From Lichenihabitans sp033947565 (GTDB taxonomy: Bacteria > Pseudomonadota > Alphaproteobacteria > Rhizobiales > Beijerinckiaceae): DNA of 64,000 nucleotides. This document shows positions 26,000 through 35,817 of the stretch, in pieces (position 1 is the stretch's first letter; each line of letters opens with the position of its first letter). The notes beneath the pieces were generated by a model. The model had not been told where the DNA came from and made no database searches. It saw nothing but the letters and a program-made list of their open reading frames with translations. The stretch lies in the NCBI RefSeq assembly GCF_033947565.1, contig NZ_JARPVX010000011.1, positions 29,567 through 93,566 on the forward strand, read 5' to 3'. A program made the position numbers and the translations under genes.

Positions 26000-27274
26000 G
26001 TGAACCTCGGACGTCGGGTCGTTATCACCGGATTGGGCATGGTCTCGCCGCTCGGCGGTGACGTTCCCACAACATGGGCGCGGTTGATCGCGGGCCAGAG
26101 CGGCGCCAGGATCATCGAGGATTTCGATACCTCCGACCTTGCCTGCAAGATCGGCTGCCAGGTCCCGCGCGGCGACGGGCAGGACGGCACCTTCCATGCC
26201 GACAGCTGGATGGAGCCCAAAGAACAACGCAAGGTCGACCCCTTCATCGTTTATGCGGTCTCGGCCGCCACCCAGGCCCTGCGGGATGCCGGGTGGGAGC
26301 CCAAGACCTACGAGGACCAGATCAACACCGGCGTGCTGATCGGCTCGGGTATCGGCGGTCTCGGCGGCATCAACGAGGGCGCCGTGCTGATGCACGAGCG
26401 GGGCCCGCGTCGCTTGTCGCCCTTCTTCATCCCGGGCCGGTTGATCAATCTGGCCAGCGGTTACGTGTCGATCATGCACGGCCTGAAAGGGCCCAACCAT
26501 GCGGTCGTTACGGCTTGCTCGACCGGCGCGCACGCGATCGGCGACGCCGCGCGGCTGGTGGCCTTCGGAGATGCCGACGTCATGGTGGCGGGCGGCGCCG
26601 AATCGGCTGTCAATCGCCTCAGCTTCGCCGGCTTCTGCGCCTGCCGGGCACTGTCGACCGGCTTCAACGACCGGCCTGAGGCGGGTTCGCGGCCCTACGA
26701 CAAGGATCGTGACGGCTTCGTCATGGGCGACGGGGCCGGTTGCGTGGTGGTCGAGAGCCTCGAACACGCCAAGGCCCGCGGAGCCCGCATTTATGCCGAG
26801 GTGATCGGCTATGGTCTCACCGGCGACGCCTACCACATCACCGCGCCATCGGCGGATGGCGATGGTGCCTATCGGTGCATGAAGGCCGCGCTGAAGCGCG
26901 CCGGCCTCGAGCCCTCGGCGGTCGACTACGTCAACGCTCATGGTACCTCGACGCCGCTTGGCGACGAGATCGAGCTCGGCGCCGTGACGCGCCTGATGGG
27001 CGATGCGGTCGAGGGTCTCACCATGTCGTCGACGAAATCGGCGGTCGGTCATCTGCTGGGTGCCGCCGGGGCCGTTGAAGCCATTTTCTCGGTTCTGGCC
27101 ATCCGCGACCAGGTGGCGCCGCCGACGCTGAACCTCGACAATCCGTCGGTCGAAACGCCGATCGACCTCGTGCCCCACAAGGCCAAGTCGAAGCGTATCG
27201 GCGTCGCGCTGTCGAATTCCTTCGGGTTCGGCGGCACGAATGCGTCGCTGGTGTTCCGCCACCCCGACGCCTGA
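26000..27274 (+). CDS. fabF: 3-oxoacyl-ACP synthase II
   Basis: 424 residues from a GTG start. Elongating condensing enzyme of fatty acid synthesis, responsible for temperature control of unsaturation in E. coli. The Cys-His-His triad is complete: Cys173 (VTACSTGAH), His314 (NAHGTSTPLGD) and His351 (SAVGHLLGAAG). N-terminal RRVVITGLGMVSPLG is typical. It sits 128 bases after acpP and before mltG, as in other Hyphomicrobiales. Confidence 0.97.
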   Translation: MNLGRRVVITGLGMVSPLGGDVPTTWARLIAGQSGARIIEDFDTSDLACKIGCQVPRGDGQDGTFHADSWMEPKEQRKVDPFIVYAVSAATQALRDAGWEPKTYEDQINTGVLIGSGIGGLGGINEGAVLMHERGPRRLSPFFIPGRLINLASGYVSIMHGLKGPNHAVVTACSTGAHAIGDAARLVAFGDADVMVAGGAESAVNRLSFAGFCACRALSTGFNDRPEAGSRPYDKDRDGFVMGDGAGCVVVESLEHAKARGARIYAEVIGYGLTGDAYHITAPSADGDGAYRCMKAALKRAGLEPSAVDYVNAHGTSTPLGDEIELGAVTRLMGDAVEGLTMSSTKSAVGHLLGAAGAVEAIFSVLAIRDQVAPPTLNLDNPSVETPIDLVPHKAKSKRIGVALSNSFGFGGTNASLVFRHPDA

Positions 27275-27427
27275 GACGGCCGGTGCCGCGTGGCACTGCC
27301 GCATCAAACCCGGGAAATCGCCGCGTGCCTGTCGCCCCGCCACGAGCGCGCCGTTGTTCCGCGTCCTGGTTAGGCTAGAACGGTCTGCGGCGCGGCCGCA
27401 GCCTACCCGTGCGTAACGATCCGAAGG

Positions 27428-29107
27428 GTGCCGTCGTTGAAAAGCCCGAGGGAAGCCCTGCAGCCTGAAGCGGCGCCGCCTCCGCCGCCCGCCCCACAAC
27501 GCCACAAGCGCGCTTCACTGTTCTCGCTGCTGAGCGGCCTTTTGTCGTTCATCATCGTCCTAGTGGTGGTGGCCGTGATCGGCTGGTCGTTCGTGTCCAG
27601 CAAGGTCACCGCTCCGGGGCCATTGGGCGCCGACAAGACCGTCAACATCCTGAAGGGCGACGACGTCGAGACGACGCTGGAGGAAAACAGCGTCATCGAC
27701 AATGCCATGCTGATGAAGGCGATGCTTCTGCTCGAACGCAACAAGGGGAGCGTGAAGGCGGGCGAGTACCTGTTCAAGCAGAATGCCAGCCTGCAGGACG
27801 TGATCGACACGCTGGTGTCGGGCAAGCAGGTGCTGCACGCCCTGACGATCCCGGAAGGCCTGACCAGCCAGCAGGTGGTCGACCGCATGAGCGACAACGA
27901 CGTGCTAGTGGGCGAACTGAAGGCCGTGCCGCCCGAAGGCTCGCTGATGCCCGACACCTATAAGTTCGCCCGTGGCACCACGCGCGAGCAATTGGTGCGC
28001 ACCATGCAGCAGGAAGAGCGCAAGGTCGTCAACGAGGTGTGGAGCCATCGCACGGGCGAAACGGTTATCCGGTCGCCCTATGAGCTCGTGACGTTGGCTT
28101 CGATCGTCGAGAAGGAAACCGGCAAGGCGGACGAGCGCCCCCGCGTGGCGGGCGTCTTCATCAATCGGCTGTCGAAGAACATCCCCCTGCAGTCCGACCC
28201 AACCATCGTTTACGGGCTAGTGGGCGGCAAGGGCACGCTCGGGCGGGGCATCCTGAAAACCGAGGTCGAACAGAAGACCCCCTACAATACCTATCAGATC
28301 GCCGGGCTGCCGCCTGGGCCGATCGCCAACCCTGGCAAGGCGGCGCTGGAGGCGGTGGCAAATCCGTCGCGTACCCGCGAACTCTATTTCGTGGCTGATG
28401 GCACGGGGGGCCACGCCTTTGCGGAAACGCTCGATCAGCATCGCGCCAACGTCCTGCGCTGGCGCCAGATCGAGAAGGACGCCAAGGACAAGGTGACGCC
28501 CGACTCGGGGCCTGCGGGCCCGGCGGCGCCGGCCGGCAGCAAGAACCAGCGCGGCGATCTCGGTTCGGACACGGTGTTCGGCGGCCTGGCGCCGCTCGGC
28601 TCTGGGGCGGGGAAGCAGGCGGGCGACCGCTTCGCGGCCGTGCCGTTGCTGACGAGCGACGCGCATTTCATTGGCGCGCCCCGGGCCGAGCCGAACGGTG
28701 ATCTGTTCAACGAACTCGACGTCGAGGTCGACGGCGTCAGGTCGAAGGATCCGCCGCAGGATGTCTTCGGCGCCGCGGCGGCTGACACCGGTGTGGCAGA
28801 GCCCGCCGGCTCGATGCAGACGTTCCCGCTTTCGCCCCAGCGGCAGGCCGAGATGAAGGCGCGCGAAGCGGCGATGGGCTTGCCCGCGAGTTCAAGCGCG
28901 CTCCCGGCCGAGACGGCGCCGCTGCGCACTGCATCAGCCTCGCCGGAGGGCGGCCTGCCGCCCCTGGCCGAGGGGCGTGTGCGGATCTTCGATGCTTCGG
29001 AAGGCACCGCCCTCGATCCGCTGAAAGATCGCAGCTACGACCTGTCGAGCGCCAAATCGGTTCCGGCTTTGAAGGCGCTCCCTCCGATGCCGGTGCTCAC
29101 CCGCTGA
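27428..29107 (+). CDS. mltG: Endolytic murein transglycosylase MltG with long C-terminal tail
   Basis: 559 residues from a GTG start. Inner-membrane lytic transglycosylase that cuts nascent glycan strands. A short cytoplasmic part rich in proline precedes one membrane helix (about 34-55), then the YceG domain with the catalytic Glu228 in LASIVEKETG and PLQSDPTIVYGL. The domain ends near residue 345. The remaining 210 residues are low complexity, rich in Ala, Gly, Pro and Asp; E. coli MltG has only 340 residues. The last part carries FDASEGTALDPLKDRSYDLS, a conserved-looking motif. Confidence 0.94.
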   Translation: MPSLKSPREALQPEAAPPPPPAPQRHKRASLFSLLSGLLSFIIVLVVVAVIGWSFVSSKVTAPGPLGADKTVNILKGDDVETTLEENSVIDNAMLMKAMLLLERNKGSVKAGEYLFKQNASLQDVIDTLVSGKQVLHALTIPEGLTSQQVVDRMSDNDVLVGELKAVPPEGSLMPDTYKFARGTTREQLVRTMQQEERKVVNEVWSHRTGETVIRSPYELVTLASIVEKETGKADERPRVAGVFINRLSKNIPLQSDPTIVYGLVGGKGTLGRGILKTEVEQKTPYNTYQIAGLPPGPIANPGKAALEAVANPSRTRELYFVADGTGGHAFAETLDQHRANVLRWRQIEKDAKDKVTPDSGPAGPAAPAGSKNQRGDLGSDTVFGGLAPLGSGAGKQAGDRFAAVPLLTSDAHFIGAPRAEPNGDLFNELDVEVDGVRSKDPPQDVFGAAAADTGVAEPAGSMQTFPLSPQRQAEMKAREAAMGLPASSSALPAETAPLRTASASPEGGLPPLAEGRVRIFDASEGTALDPLKDRSYDLSSAKSVPALKALPPMPVLTR

Positions 29108-29195
29108 AGGCAGGCCGCGCCGCCGCCGCTCATGCGGGGCTGGACCGGGCGCGGGAAATCGCGCAGGTTGCCGTCCCTTTCCAACTTGTGACGCT

Positions 29196-29858
29196 ATGAC
29201 GATCGTCGATCCGGTTTCCAGCCTGCCTCCCTCGCGCCGTGGATTAATGTTGATCCTGTCGTCGCCGTCCGGCGCCGGCAAGACCACGCTCACCCGGCTG
29301 CTGTTGCAGAACCGCGAGCTCGACCTCACCCTGTCCGTGTCGGTCACCACACGGGCGCGTCGGGCCAGCGAGGCCGACGGCATCCATTATCACTTCATCA
29401 CCCCGGCGACCTTTGCGGCCCTGCGGGACGCCGGCGACCTGCTGGAACATGCCGAAGTGCATGGCAATTCCTATGGCACGCCCCGGGCGCCGGCCGAGGA
29501 GGTGCTGGCGGGCGGCCGCGACATGCTGTTCGACATCGATTATCAGGGGACGCAGCAGGTCCGGGCCAAGGCGCCCCAGGACGCCGTGACGATCTTCATT
29601 CTGCCGCCCTCGATGCGGGAGTTGCGGGGGAGGCTCGAGCGTCGAGCCGAGGATTCGGCCGACGTCATCGACGCTCGGCTGGCCGCGTCGCGCAACGAGA
29701 TCTCCCGCTGGACCAGCTACGATTACGTGCTGGTCAACGAGGATCTGCAGCAGACGTTTGGCAGCGTGCTGTCGATCCTGAAGGCCGAGCGGTTGCGGCG
29801 CCTGCGTCAGACGGCGGTGACGACCGCGCTCGTGGCGCGCCTCATGGACGAGCGTTGA
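29196..29858 (+). CDS. gmk: Guanylate kinase
   Basis: 220 residues. Phosphorylates GMP to GDP. P-loop SSPSGAGKTTLTR (about 22-34), the GMP-binding SVSVTTRARRASEADGIHY and the lid region DIDYQGTQQVRAK are clear. In many relatives yicC separates mltG and gmk; here gmk follows mltG after 88 bases. The 3' end overlaps the convergent rsmA by 17 bases. Confidence 0.96.
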   Translation: MTIVDPVSSLPPSRRGLMLILSSPSGAGKTTLTRLLLQNRELDLTLSVSVTTRARRASEADGIHYHFITPATFAALRDAGDLLEHAEVHGNSYGTPRAPAEEVLAGGRDMLFDIDYQGTQQVRAKAPQDAVTIFILPPSMRELRGRLERRAEDSADVIDARLAASRNEISRWTSYDYVLVNEDLQQTFGSVLSILKAERLRRLRQTAVTTALVARLMDER

Positions 29859-30735
29859 TCCGCCGCTCGTCCCACCAGCTGGCCATGGCGACGAAATCCG
29901 CGATGGTGAGTTCCTCGGCCCGGCGGGTACCGTCGACCGCGGCCGCGTCCAGCATGGGTTGCAGATCCGCCGGCTGAAGACCCGGCAGCGCCTTCAACGA
30001 TTGGCGCAGCATCTTGCGACGCTGCCCGAATGCCGCCTGCGTGACGGCCGAGAGGGCGCCCGCCCTGCAGGGCAGCGGATCGGGCCGAGGCACCAGTTCG
30101 ACGATCGAGGATGTGATCTTCGGCGGCGGCGTAAAGGCCGAGGCCGGCACGTCGAACTGGATACGGGCCTTGGTGCGCCAGCCGCACAGCACACCGAGGC
30201 GGCCGTAGTCGACCCGCTGGGCCGGTGTCGCGACGATGCGTTCGGCCACCTCGCGCTGGAACATCAGCACCATGCGGTCGAACCAGGGCGGCCATGGCTC
30301 CGTTTCGAGCCAGCCTGTCAGCAGTGCCGTACCGACATTGTAGGGAAGGTTCGCCACGATGCGCAGCGGCCGTCCGGGTACCGCATAGGCGCTCGGGTCC
30401 ACCGTCAGCGCGTCGCCCTCGATCACCTCGAGGCGTCCGGGATAATGCGCCGCCACCTCGGCCAGGGCCGCCAGGCAGCGGCTGTCCTGCTCGATCGCCA
30501 CGACGCGTTCGGCGCCTTGGGCCAGCAGGGCCCGGGTGAGGCCGCCTGGGCCCGGTCCGACCTCGACCACCGTGACGCCCGCCAGAGGCCCGGCGGTCCG
30601 GGCGATGCGAGCCGTCAGGTTCAGGTCGAAAAGGAAATTCTGCCCGAGCGACCGCTTCGGCTCGAGCCCGTGTCGCGCCACCACGTCGCGAAGCGGCGGC
30701 AATCCGTCGGAGGTGACCTCGGAACCCGCCGCCAT
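29842..30735 (-). CDS. rsmA: 16S rRNA dimethyladenosine transferase
   Basis: 297 residues. Dimethylates two adjacent adenines (A1518/A1519 in E. coli) near the 3' end of 16S rRNA. The SAM motif VEVGPGPGGLTRALL, the N-terminal RSLGQNFLFDLN and the catalytic NLPYNVGTALL are intact. It starts 5 bases after the lptD stop on the same strand. Typical neighbours surA and pdxA are absent between them. Confidence 0.96.
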   Translation of the reverse strand: MAAGSEVTSDGLPPLRDVVARHGLEPKRSLGQNFLFDLNLTARIARTAGPLAGVTVVEVGPGPGGLTRALLAQGAERVVAIEQDSRCLAALAEVAAHYPGRLEVIEGDALTVDPSAYAVPGRPLRIVANLPYNVGTALLTGWLETEPWPPWFDRMVLMFQREVAERIVATPAQRVDYGRLGVLCGWRTKARIQFDVPASAFTPPPKITSSIVELVPRPDPLPCRAGALSAVTQAAFGQRRKMLRQSLKALPGLQPADLQPMLDAAAVDGTRRAEELTIADFVAMASWWDERRINARP

Positions 30736-30740
30736 GACGT

Positions 30741-33299
30741 TCAGTGGCCGTCTTCCACGACGCTGTTGCCGAGGGCCGACGATCCGCTGGCGGATGCCAG
30801 GGTCCGCAACGTCAGCGTGAAGGTGAGAGTCTTGTCGTCATATTCGGTGTTGGATGCCGTGGTGTAGCTCTGGGAATAATTGACGCTGAAGGTCGTGCAT
30901 TCGTCGTTATAGCCGACGCCGAGCCCAAGCACCGACAGCTTGGGGCGGCCCAAGGGCGTGTCGTAGGCGCCGGTGGTTGTGTTGTATTTGTAGGGCTTGA
31001 GGTCCAGCGTGGTGTTGGCGCTGACGAAATAATGGTCGAGGAAGTTGTAGCGCCCCGTCAGCAGCACGCCTTCGCGGGTGAACGGATAGCCGACCAGCGG
31101 TTGCGCCTCGTAGCGCGAGAACTGCACAGACGACGAGAAGTCCATGATGCTGAAGCGCCCGATCAGGTCGATCGTCTCGGGTGTGAAATCCTGCTGGTTG
31201 AAGCGCCCCTTGGCGATGAACGACAGGTTGGAGTTCGGCGCGAGGGCGAAGCGGCCGACATAATCCGAGTTGGTCGTCTCGAGGCCCGACTGCGAAGACA
31301 CCTGCGAGATGTCGGACACGCCATAGGAATTGGTGCCTGCGAGTTGCACCGACTCGCCGAACAAGGCGTTCACATAGCCGCCCTGCTGGAACGTCATTGA
31401 ATATTGGCCGCCGACGTTGGCCCGCACGCCACCCTCGACCCGATCGTAGCCGGAGAACTTATTCCACTCGAACAAGTTGGTATCGTCGAAGAACAGGCTC
31501 TGGGCGTCTTCATTAGGCCGCTGCCCGGCGTCCGTTTCGTTGGGCCGCACGATCACCTGGGCGATCGGCTCGAGCGTATGGGTGACGCTGCCGGTCTGCG
31601 CCACGAAAGGGTAGCGCCAGTCGAGGCCGATGCCCGGCATCGCCCGGGCAAACAGCGAGTTGTTTGAACTGAAGAAATTCGACTGATTGGTGTTGGCGAT
31701 AACCGACGTCGAGGACCCGTTCGTGAACGAGAAGGTGTCGGAGGTGTTGAGGTTGTAGCCTTCCACGTCGAAGCGCGCGAAGGCGAAGGGCGTCCAGACT
31801 TCGCCGATCGGGTCGATGAACTTGCGCTGCCAGGTGATCTGCGCTGAGGCCCGCTCGGTGCTGCCACCGATGCCGCGGAGCAGGCAGGTCGGGGGGGTGA
31901 AGTTCGGCTTCGCGGGATTGGCGGTCGGGCAAACGTCGTAGAGCCCATAAGCCTTGTCGAGCAGCCGCGTGCCGGTCGACTCGTAATAAGCGGCATCGCG
32001 GCTCAGCGCCGTGATGTTGGCGTCAATATTGACCTCGCCGCCGATCCCCAGCGAGCGCGCCGGATCGACCGCGACGGTGCGGTTGTAATCGACCGTCGGC
32101 AGCACGAGCGGCTGCTGCTTTTCGAAGTCGAACGACGACAGGCCCTGGATATAGTAGCCGCGCAGATCGAAGAAGCTGCGGTCGCCCTTGCCGGTCAGGT
32201 AGACGGTGGAGATCGACTCGCGGATGTAGTCCGCCGTCAGCGTATCGTCGCGGACCTTGTAGTCCTGGAAAAAGTACTTGTCCGAGAAGACCGCGATGTC
32301 CCAGCCGTATTTCCACTCGGGGTTGATGTAGAACTGCCCCTTGGTCTCGATCGAGCCGCGCAGATCGCGCTGCCCTGACCCATAGGGCGAGGCCGCGAAG
32401 GCGCTGGGATCGAGCTGGTAGATCCCGGTGGCGCGGATGTTGTAGGTGCCGGTGCTGAGGCGCTGGCGGAACTCGGCCTGGCCAAGCACGCCCTGGCGCG
32501 TCAGGATCGTGGGCGTCAGCGTCACGTCGTAGTCGGGCGCGAGATTCCAGAAATACGGGATCGAGGTGCCAAAGCCGAGGCGCTCGTTATACAGGAAGCG
32601 CGGTGCCAGGACGCCGCTCTTCTTGGTGACGCTCGGATCGGGGCTGGACAGGTAGGGGAAATAGGCCAGGGGGACGCCGGCCAATTCGAAGGTGGCGTCC
32701 TCGTAGTAGATCATCTGCTCGTCGGACTTGTGGATGATCTTGACGGCCTTGACCTGCCAAAGCGGCGGCCGCTCGGGATGCTCCTTGCAGGGCGCGCAGG
32801 CCGTATAGGTGCTCTTGTCGAGCACGGTGGTCTCGCCTTCGTTGCGTTCGGCCCGCGGCGCCGTGATCGTCGTCTTGTCGGCCGTCAGCGTGCTCAGGCT
32901 GTCGATGAACCCGCTGCGGAAATCATCCGTCAGATCGAACCGGGTGGCATGCGTCACCGAGCCATCGGCTTCGGTCAGCTTGGCATTGCCTTCGGCATAA
33001 ACGCGGCTGGTCGCGCGATTGTAGATCACCTTGTCGGCTTCGAGGGTGCGGCCCTGGTAATAAAGCTGCACATTGCCTTCGGCCGTGACCACGTTGGTGT
33101 CGCGGTTGTAGACGAGCTGATTGGCCTGGACGACCAGCCGGTCGGTCTTTTGCGGCGCGGCGGTTCCCGCCTGCGCCGGAGCGGAGGCAACCTGGGCCGC
33201 ATGGGCCGTGCCTACGCTCGCCGTCGCCAGCAAGGTGGCGAGGAGAACGGTGGCGACCTGTCCGAACATGGCGATACGCGACTTCACTTCCATTCGCAC
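30741..33299 (-). CDS. lptD: LPS-assembly outer membrane protein LptD
   Basis: 852 residues. Outer-membrane barrel that with LptE inserts lipopolysaccharide in the outer leaflet. Signal peptide about 1-35; a jellyroll OstA-type domain follows (LVVQANQLVYNRDTNVVTAE), then a large beta barrel. Cysteines Cys168 and Cys171 (TACAPCKE) and later ones in YDVCPTA, TCLLRG and NDECTTFS could form the disulfides known for LptD. The C-terminal strand ends with a charged tail and not the usual aromatic residue. Downstream of lptF-lptG, upstream of rsmA. Confidence 0.95.
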   Translation of the reverse strand: MRMEVKSRIAMFGQVATVLLATLLATASVGTAHAAQVASAPAQAGTAAPQKTDRLVVQANQLVYNRDTNVVTAEGNVQLYYQGRTLEADKVIYNRATSRVYAEGNAKLTEADGSVTHATRFDLTDDFRSGFIDSLSTLTADKTTITAPRAERNEGETTVLDKSTYTACAPCKEHPERPPLWQVKAVKIIHKSDEQMIYYEDATFELAGVPLAYFPYLSSPDPSVTKKSGVLAPRFLYNERLGFGTSIPYFWNLAPDYDVTLTPTILTRQGVLGQAEFRQRLSTGTYNIRATGIYQLDPSAFAASPYGSGQRDLRGSIETKGQFYINPEWKYGWDIAVFSDKYFFQDYKVRDDTLTADYIRESISTVYLTGKGDRSFFDLRGYYIQGLSSFDFEKQQPLVLPTVDYNRTVAVDPARSLGIGGEVNIDANITALSRDAAYYESTGTRLLDKAYGLYDVCPTANPAKPNFTPPTCLLRGIGGSTERASAQITWQRKFIDPIGEVWTPFAFARFDVEGYNLNTSDTFSFTNGSSTSVIANTNQSNFFSSNNSLFARAMPGIGLDWRYPFVAQTGSVTHTLEPIAQVIVRPNETDAGQRPNEDAQSLFFDDTNLFEWNKFSGYDRVEGGVRANVGGQYSMTFQQGGYVNALFGESVQLAGTNSYGVSDISQVSSQSGLETTNSDYVGRFALAPNSNLSFIAKGRFNQQDFTPETIDLIGRFSIMDFSSSVQFSRYEAQPLVGYPFTREGVLLTGRYNFLDHYFVSANTTLDLKPYKYNTTTGAYDTPLGRPKLSVLGLGVGYNDECTTFSVNYSQSYTTASNTEYDDKTLTFTLTLRTLASASGSSALGNSVVEDGH

Positions 33300-33316
33300 T
33301 TAGGCAGCGTCCCGCA

Positions 33317-34399
33317 TCAACCATCTTCCTGGTACAACAGCACCAGCGATCCCAACATACTCCCGACAATGGCCGGAGACCAAGCGGCGACCTGCGTGCT
33401 GAGGAGGCCGGCACCGCCGAGATCCCCAACCAGTTTGGTTGCGACATAAAGCACGAAGCCCGATGCCACGCCGCCCGCCACCATGCGGGCCACGCCACCA
33501 AACCGGAAAAACCTTAAGGAAAACGAAGCCGCCACGAGAACCATGGCGACGAACAACAGCGGCCGGGCCAGAAGCTTCTGATATTGCAGCGCATAGGCGG
33601 TGGCATCCAACCCGGCGCGTTCGGTTCGGTCCCGCACTTCGGGCAGCTCCCAGAACGGCACGCTTTCGGGCGGGACGAAGGATTGGGTCACCTGTTCGGG
33701 CGTCAGATTGCTGGCCAGCAGGTAGGTGTGGTCGTCCACCGGCGCCGTGTCGGGCGCCAGGACGCGTGCGTTTTCCATCGACCAGTATCCCGGATGCAAC
33801 GCCACATGATCCGACTCGATGCGTTCCATGAAGGATCCGTCGGGCTCGAACACGAAGGCCGTGACGCCCGACAGATTGATTCCCCCGTCGCTGGCCCGGG
33901 TGGCACGCAAGATCGCCTGGCCGTCGAGGCTCTTCTGCCGGATCCACAGGTCGGCGTCGCCGGTGCCGCCCTTCTGGCCGAACAGCTTGACTTCAAGCCG
34001 ATCGGCCCGCTGCTTGAAGATGGCGGACATCGGATTGTAGACCGTCACGGCGAACAGGCCGAGCGCGAGCGCCACCGCGACAGGCGGCAGCAGGAACTGC
34101 CACACCGACACGCCCGCGGCCCGGGCGACGATCAGCTCGAGTTTGCGCGTCAGGTTAAGGAACGCGAACATGGCGCCGAACAACACCGCGAAGGGCAGCA
34201 TCTGTTCGGCCACCGCGGGCACGCGCAGCAGCGACAACAGCGCCACGAGCTGTGCGGTCGCCCCCTTGGTGTCGCCCGAGCGCCGGAACAGCTCCACGAA
34301 GTCGATAAGATAGATCAGGGCGAACATCGTCCCGAAGACGCCCATCACGGTGCTGAGGAAGCGGGTCGACAGGTATCGCGCGAGGGTGAAGCCGACCAT
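33317..34399 (-). CDS. lptG: LPS export permease LptG
   Basis: 360 residues. Inner-membrane permease of the LptB2FG transporter that extracts lipopolysaccharide. Six membrane helices in two groups of three flank a periplasmic beta-jellyroll domain (about 105-260). The N-terminal pattern LARYLSTRFLSTVMGVFG and the EQMLPFAVLFGAMFAFLNL coupling helix are typical. The ATG at 34399 leaves a 2-base gap after lptF. The ATPase gene lptB is not in the window. Confidence 0.95.
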   Translation of the reverse strand: MVGFTLARYLSTRFLSTVMGVFGTMFALIYLIDFVELFRRSGDTKGATAQLVALLSLLRVPAVAEQMLPFAVLFGAMFAFLNLTRKLELIVARAAGVSVWQFLLPPVAVALALGLFAVTVYNPMSAIFKQRADRLEVKLFGQKGGTGDADLWIRQKSLDGQAILRATRASDGGINLSGVTAFVFEPDGSFMERIESDHVALHPGYWSMENARVLAPDTAPVDDHTYLLASNLTPEQVTQSFVPPESVPFWELPEVRDRTERAGLDATAYALQYQKLLARPLLFVAMVLVAASFSLRFFRFGGVARMVAGGVASGFVLYVATKLVGDLGGAGLLSTQVAAWSPAIVGSMLGSLVLLYQEDG

Positions 34400-34401
34400 G
34401 C

Positions 34402-35535
34402 TCAGGCGTGTTTCTGCCGGACGCTCGGCATCACGGTCAGCCGGGGTAGGCTGATGCGTGGCCCGAACAGCATGAACAGCGTGCCCAGGATGGTGAGCAG
34501 CGGCACCGCGTAAACAAAGCCGACGCCCGCGGGCGTCCTGGCGGCGACGTTCGAGGCCGCGAAACCGCATATCCGCACGGCCATCACCACCATGATGGCG
34601 GTCATGATGGCCGAGCTTCGTCCTTGCCGGGTGGTCCGGGCCTGCCCGAGCGCCGCAAAGGCCACAAGCCCGAACGCGACGGCATAAAGCGGGTTGACGA
34701 AACGGTCGTGCAGTTCGGCCCGGAATTTGCCGTATTGGGCTTTCACGTCGGGGGCGTTGCGGTCGAGGTGCAGCAGTTCCGCGGTGCTGCGCTCGCGCGG
34801 CTTGTAAGGGATGTTGCCCGCATCGCCGCCAAACTGGGCGAGGTCGACGGCGTAACGGTCGAAGGCCACCAGCGCGGCGTCACGACTGTTGGCTTGTTGA
34901 CGCTGCACGCTGCCCTTTTCGAGCACAAGGAAGCTCGCGTCGTCCGTGTTGACGGTCTGCCCCCGCTCGGCCAGGTAGCTCGTTACCTTGTCGGGGTCGC
35001 GGCGGTCCTGCATGAAGACGCCCAGCAGCTCGCCGCTTGGTCCGCGCTCCCGGTAGTGAAACACGAATCCCTGGTCGAGCGTCGTGAAGGTGCCGGCCCG
35101 CACCACGCGGGTCAAAAAGTCCGAGCGGACCTCGGTGATGAGATCCCGGAGGGCGTGGAAGCTCCACGGCATGACGAAGAGCGACATGGCCGCGACCGTC
35201 AGGGCCGCCAACAGCGTCAAGGTCGCGAAGGGCCGCATCAAACGGGCCGGCGACAGGCCCGAGGCGCTCATCACGATCAGCTCGCTGTCGCTGTTCAGCT
35301 TGTTCAGGCTGTAGAGGATCGCGATGAACAAGGCGATCGGCGCGATGATCATCACCAGAGACGGTACGCCGAGGCCGGTGACGGCCAGAAAGGTGAGCAG
35401 CGACTGACCCTTGGTGGTCAACAGGTCGAATTCGCGCAGCGCCTGGGTGATCCAGATCATAAAGGTCAGCACGCCGAGCGCCGACAAGAAGGCCCACAGC
35501 GTGGTGCGGAACACATAGGCTTGAACGAGCTTCAT
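34402..35535 (-). CDS. lptF: LPS export permease LptF
   Basis: 377 residues, same fold as LptG: three helices, periplasmic jellyroll, three helices. The start KLVQAYVFRTTLWAFL and the coupling region IIAPIALFIAILYSLNKLNSDSE are characteristic. First gene of lptF-lptG-lptD-rsmA. The 282-base region upstream, shared with the divergent pepA, holds the promoter of both; nothing else is recognised there. Confidence 0.95.
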   Translation of the reverse strand: MKLVQAYVFRTTLWAFLSALGVLTFMIWITQALREFDLLTTKGQSLLTFLAVTGLGVPSLVMIIAPIALFIAILYSLNKLNSDSELIVMSASGLSPARLMRPFATLTLLAALTVAAMSLFVMPWSFHALRDLITEVRSDFLTRVVRAGTFTTLDQGFVFHYRERGPSGELLGVFMQDRRDPDKVTSYLAERGQTVNTDDASFLVLEKGSVQRQQANSRDAALVAFDRYAVDLAQFGGDAGNIPYKPRERSTAELLHLDRNAPDVKAQYGKFRAELHDRFVNPLYAVAFGLVAFAALGQARTTRQGRSSAIMTAIMVVMAVRICGFAASNVAARTPAGVGFVYAVPLLTILGTLFMLFGPRISLPRLTVMPSVRQKHA

Positions 35536-35817
35536 GGGTGTCGGATCGTCCGCGACGACCGGTTAGTCCCGGCGTCCATCGTGCGGTGCAGCATAACCCA
35601 TGACTTAGCCCCGTGCATCGTGCTTCGCACCCGTGCTTCTCGCGCTTGGGACGTGATTGCGCGCCGGTCCCGATCGGCTCCTAGTCAGACGTCACGGCAT
35701 TTTAGGGGCAGGCTAATCGTCTTGCGTCCATCCGCTCGGCCGCAGCCGGCGCTTGCCATTGGACGGGCCGTGGGTGCACAGGCTACCCTTGGCGAAAGCC
35801 GCTAAGGATGGTCGAGA

